Source: Alphaproteobacteria bacterium LSUCC0396 | Lineage (GTDB): Bacteria; Pseudomonadota; Alphaproteobacteria; Puniceispirillales; Puniceispirillaceae | Reading direction: 5' to 3' | Assembly: GCA_041228345.1 (NCBI GenBank) | Contig: CP166131.1 | Coordinates: 2,473,001 to 2,537,000 of the forward strand | Length of the DNA stretch: 64,000 nt | In this document: piece by piece, positions 63,505 to 64,000 of the stretch | How the letters are laid out: every line of letters starts with the position of its first letter | Numbering within the stretch: the stretch's first letter is position 1 | Notes under the pieces: generated by a model | The model's database searches: none | Told to the model about the DNA's origin: nothing | Seen by the model: only the letters and a program-made list of their open reading frames with translations | Program-made: the position numbers and the translations under genes

Positions 63505-64000
63505 AATCTTATCCGATATTGATTTTCATCTCGGCTGATATACCGCCTTGTCAAAGGCACAGCGTTGTGATCATGGGCCAACTGGATCTGAAATACCATA
63601 CCATCCTGACAGCGAAAGAAATATTCACAGCCAGCAAGATAAAATTCCCATATACGGATAAAGCGCTCGTCATACTCCTCGCGAACCGCGGCGATATTTG
63701 CCCGAAAACCGCGACGCCAATGCCGCAATGTTTCCGCATAATGGCCACGCATGATTTCAATATCGAGAATCTTTAACCCTTGCCGGCCAGCGGCCCGGGT
63801 CATTTGTTCGAGCGATGGCAGATAGCCGCCCGGAAAGATATATTTATTCAGCCAGCGATTACAACGCCTTGCCGTTTGGTGAACCCCGATAGAATGCACC
63901 AGCGCAACGCCATTTGGCGCTAAAAGTCGCGCGATGCTTGCAAAATAGCTGTTGAAATGACGCTCGCCAACATGCTCAAGAATCCCGACCGATACGATGC
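63459..64000 (-). CDS. Cyclopropane-fatty-acyl-phospholipid synthase family methyltransferase (5' end outside the window)
   Basis: The C-terminal 180 codons are visible. Reading in from the window edge, GILEHVGERHFNSYFASIAR is the SAM-methyltransferase stretch, followed by LLAPNGVALVHSIGVHQ and NKYIFPGGYLPSLEQMTRAA, then WEFYLAGCEYFFRCQDGMVF near the end, all typical of CFA synthase. These enzymes methylenate unsaturated acyl chains in membrane lipids. After VPLTRRYI the protein has an unusual tail of about 25 basic residues that overlaps the YcgN-like gene by 46 bases. Confidence 0.88.
   Translation of the reverse strand, partial: IVSVGILEHVGERHFNSYFASIARLLAPNGVALVHSIGVHQTARRCNRWLNKYIFPGGYLPSLEQMTRAAGRQGLKILDIEIMRGHYAETLRHWRRGFRANIAAVREEYDERFIRIWEFYLAGCEYFFRCQDGMVFQIQLAHDHNAVPLTRRYISRDENQYRIRLCQKTRSGKPSRSKS

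Overview
The window is a gene-dense stretch of a free-living alphaproteobacterial chromosome with mid-range GC. The evidence for this is the alphaproteobacterial purB-purC-purS-purQ-purL-bolA-grxD block, the map-radC pair, a class II DAHP synthase, LPS genes (hldE, lptD, heptosyltransferase-like GT9) and a complete heterotetrameric sarcosine oxidase operon (soxBDAG). Gene content and short intergenic gaps would suit a marine lineage such as the SAR116 clade. That placement is an inference and was not tested. Layout: 1-5.1 kb envelope precursor genes (hldE and glmU on minus, glmS divergent). 5.2-9.5 kb small accessory genes (peroxiredoxin, two GNATs, a DMT exporter, a hypoxanthine-DNA-glycosylase-like protein, a LysE exporter), separated by short tandem repeats. 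9.6-14.1 kb LptD and two glycosyltransferases. 14.1-25.5 kb mixed housekeeping and repair: DUF924, a D-2-hydroxyacid dehydrogenase, Sua5, SRAP, AlkA, cytochrome b561, cytochrome c', a second DMT exporter, acetoacetyl-CoA synthetase and two orphan proteins. 25.7-37.6 kb a long plus-strand run: glutathione reductase, class II DAHP synthase, nicotinate phosphoribosyltransferase, NAD synthetase, gltX, cysS, cimA, trmJ, rpsD. 38.2-44.2 kb grxD, bolA and the purine block on minus. 44.3-50.7 kb radC, map, a CinA-type protein, a rhomboid protease, a secreted orphan protein, and apt with a nucleosidase. 50.9-51.8 kb a TauD-type dioxygenase. 51.9-54.5 kb a small AT-rich island next to tRNA-Leu(UAA). 54.7-59.9 kb soxBDAG. 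59.9-64 kb small cysteine-rich and flavin proteins, an HD phosphohydrolase, a YcgN-like protein, a previously untracked 59-codon membrane protein, and the 3' part of a cyclopropane-fatty-acid synthase gene. How the genes work together: purS/Q/L/C/B make purine nucleotides de novo, and apt plus the nucleosidase salvage adenine. Nicotinate phosphoribosyltransferase and NadE form an NAD salvage pair. GrxD and BolA probably act as one Fe-S complex. SoxBDAG oxidises sarcosine, feeding C1 units, glycine and nitrogen into metabolism. GlmS, GlmU, HldE, GT9 and LptD supply and assemble the outer envelope. The most unusual region is the 2.6-kb island at 51919-54526. Two 100-bp copies of the tRNA-Leu 3' end plus the integrase leader bound it in inverted orientation, not as the usual direct att repeats. 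It carries a decayed tyrosine recombinase and a compact winged-helix / membrane protein / winged-helix trio. Other points: a SoxD with no cysteine at all and a lysine/alanine-rich tail; a TauD gene whose best ribosome-binding site points to an ATA codon; and a recurring pattern of short tandem duplications in intergenic DNA, several of which include the stop codon of the neighbouring gene.
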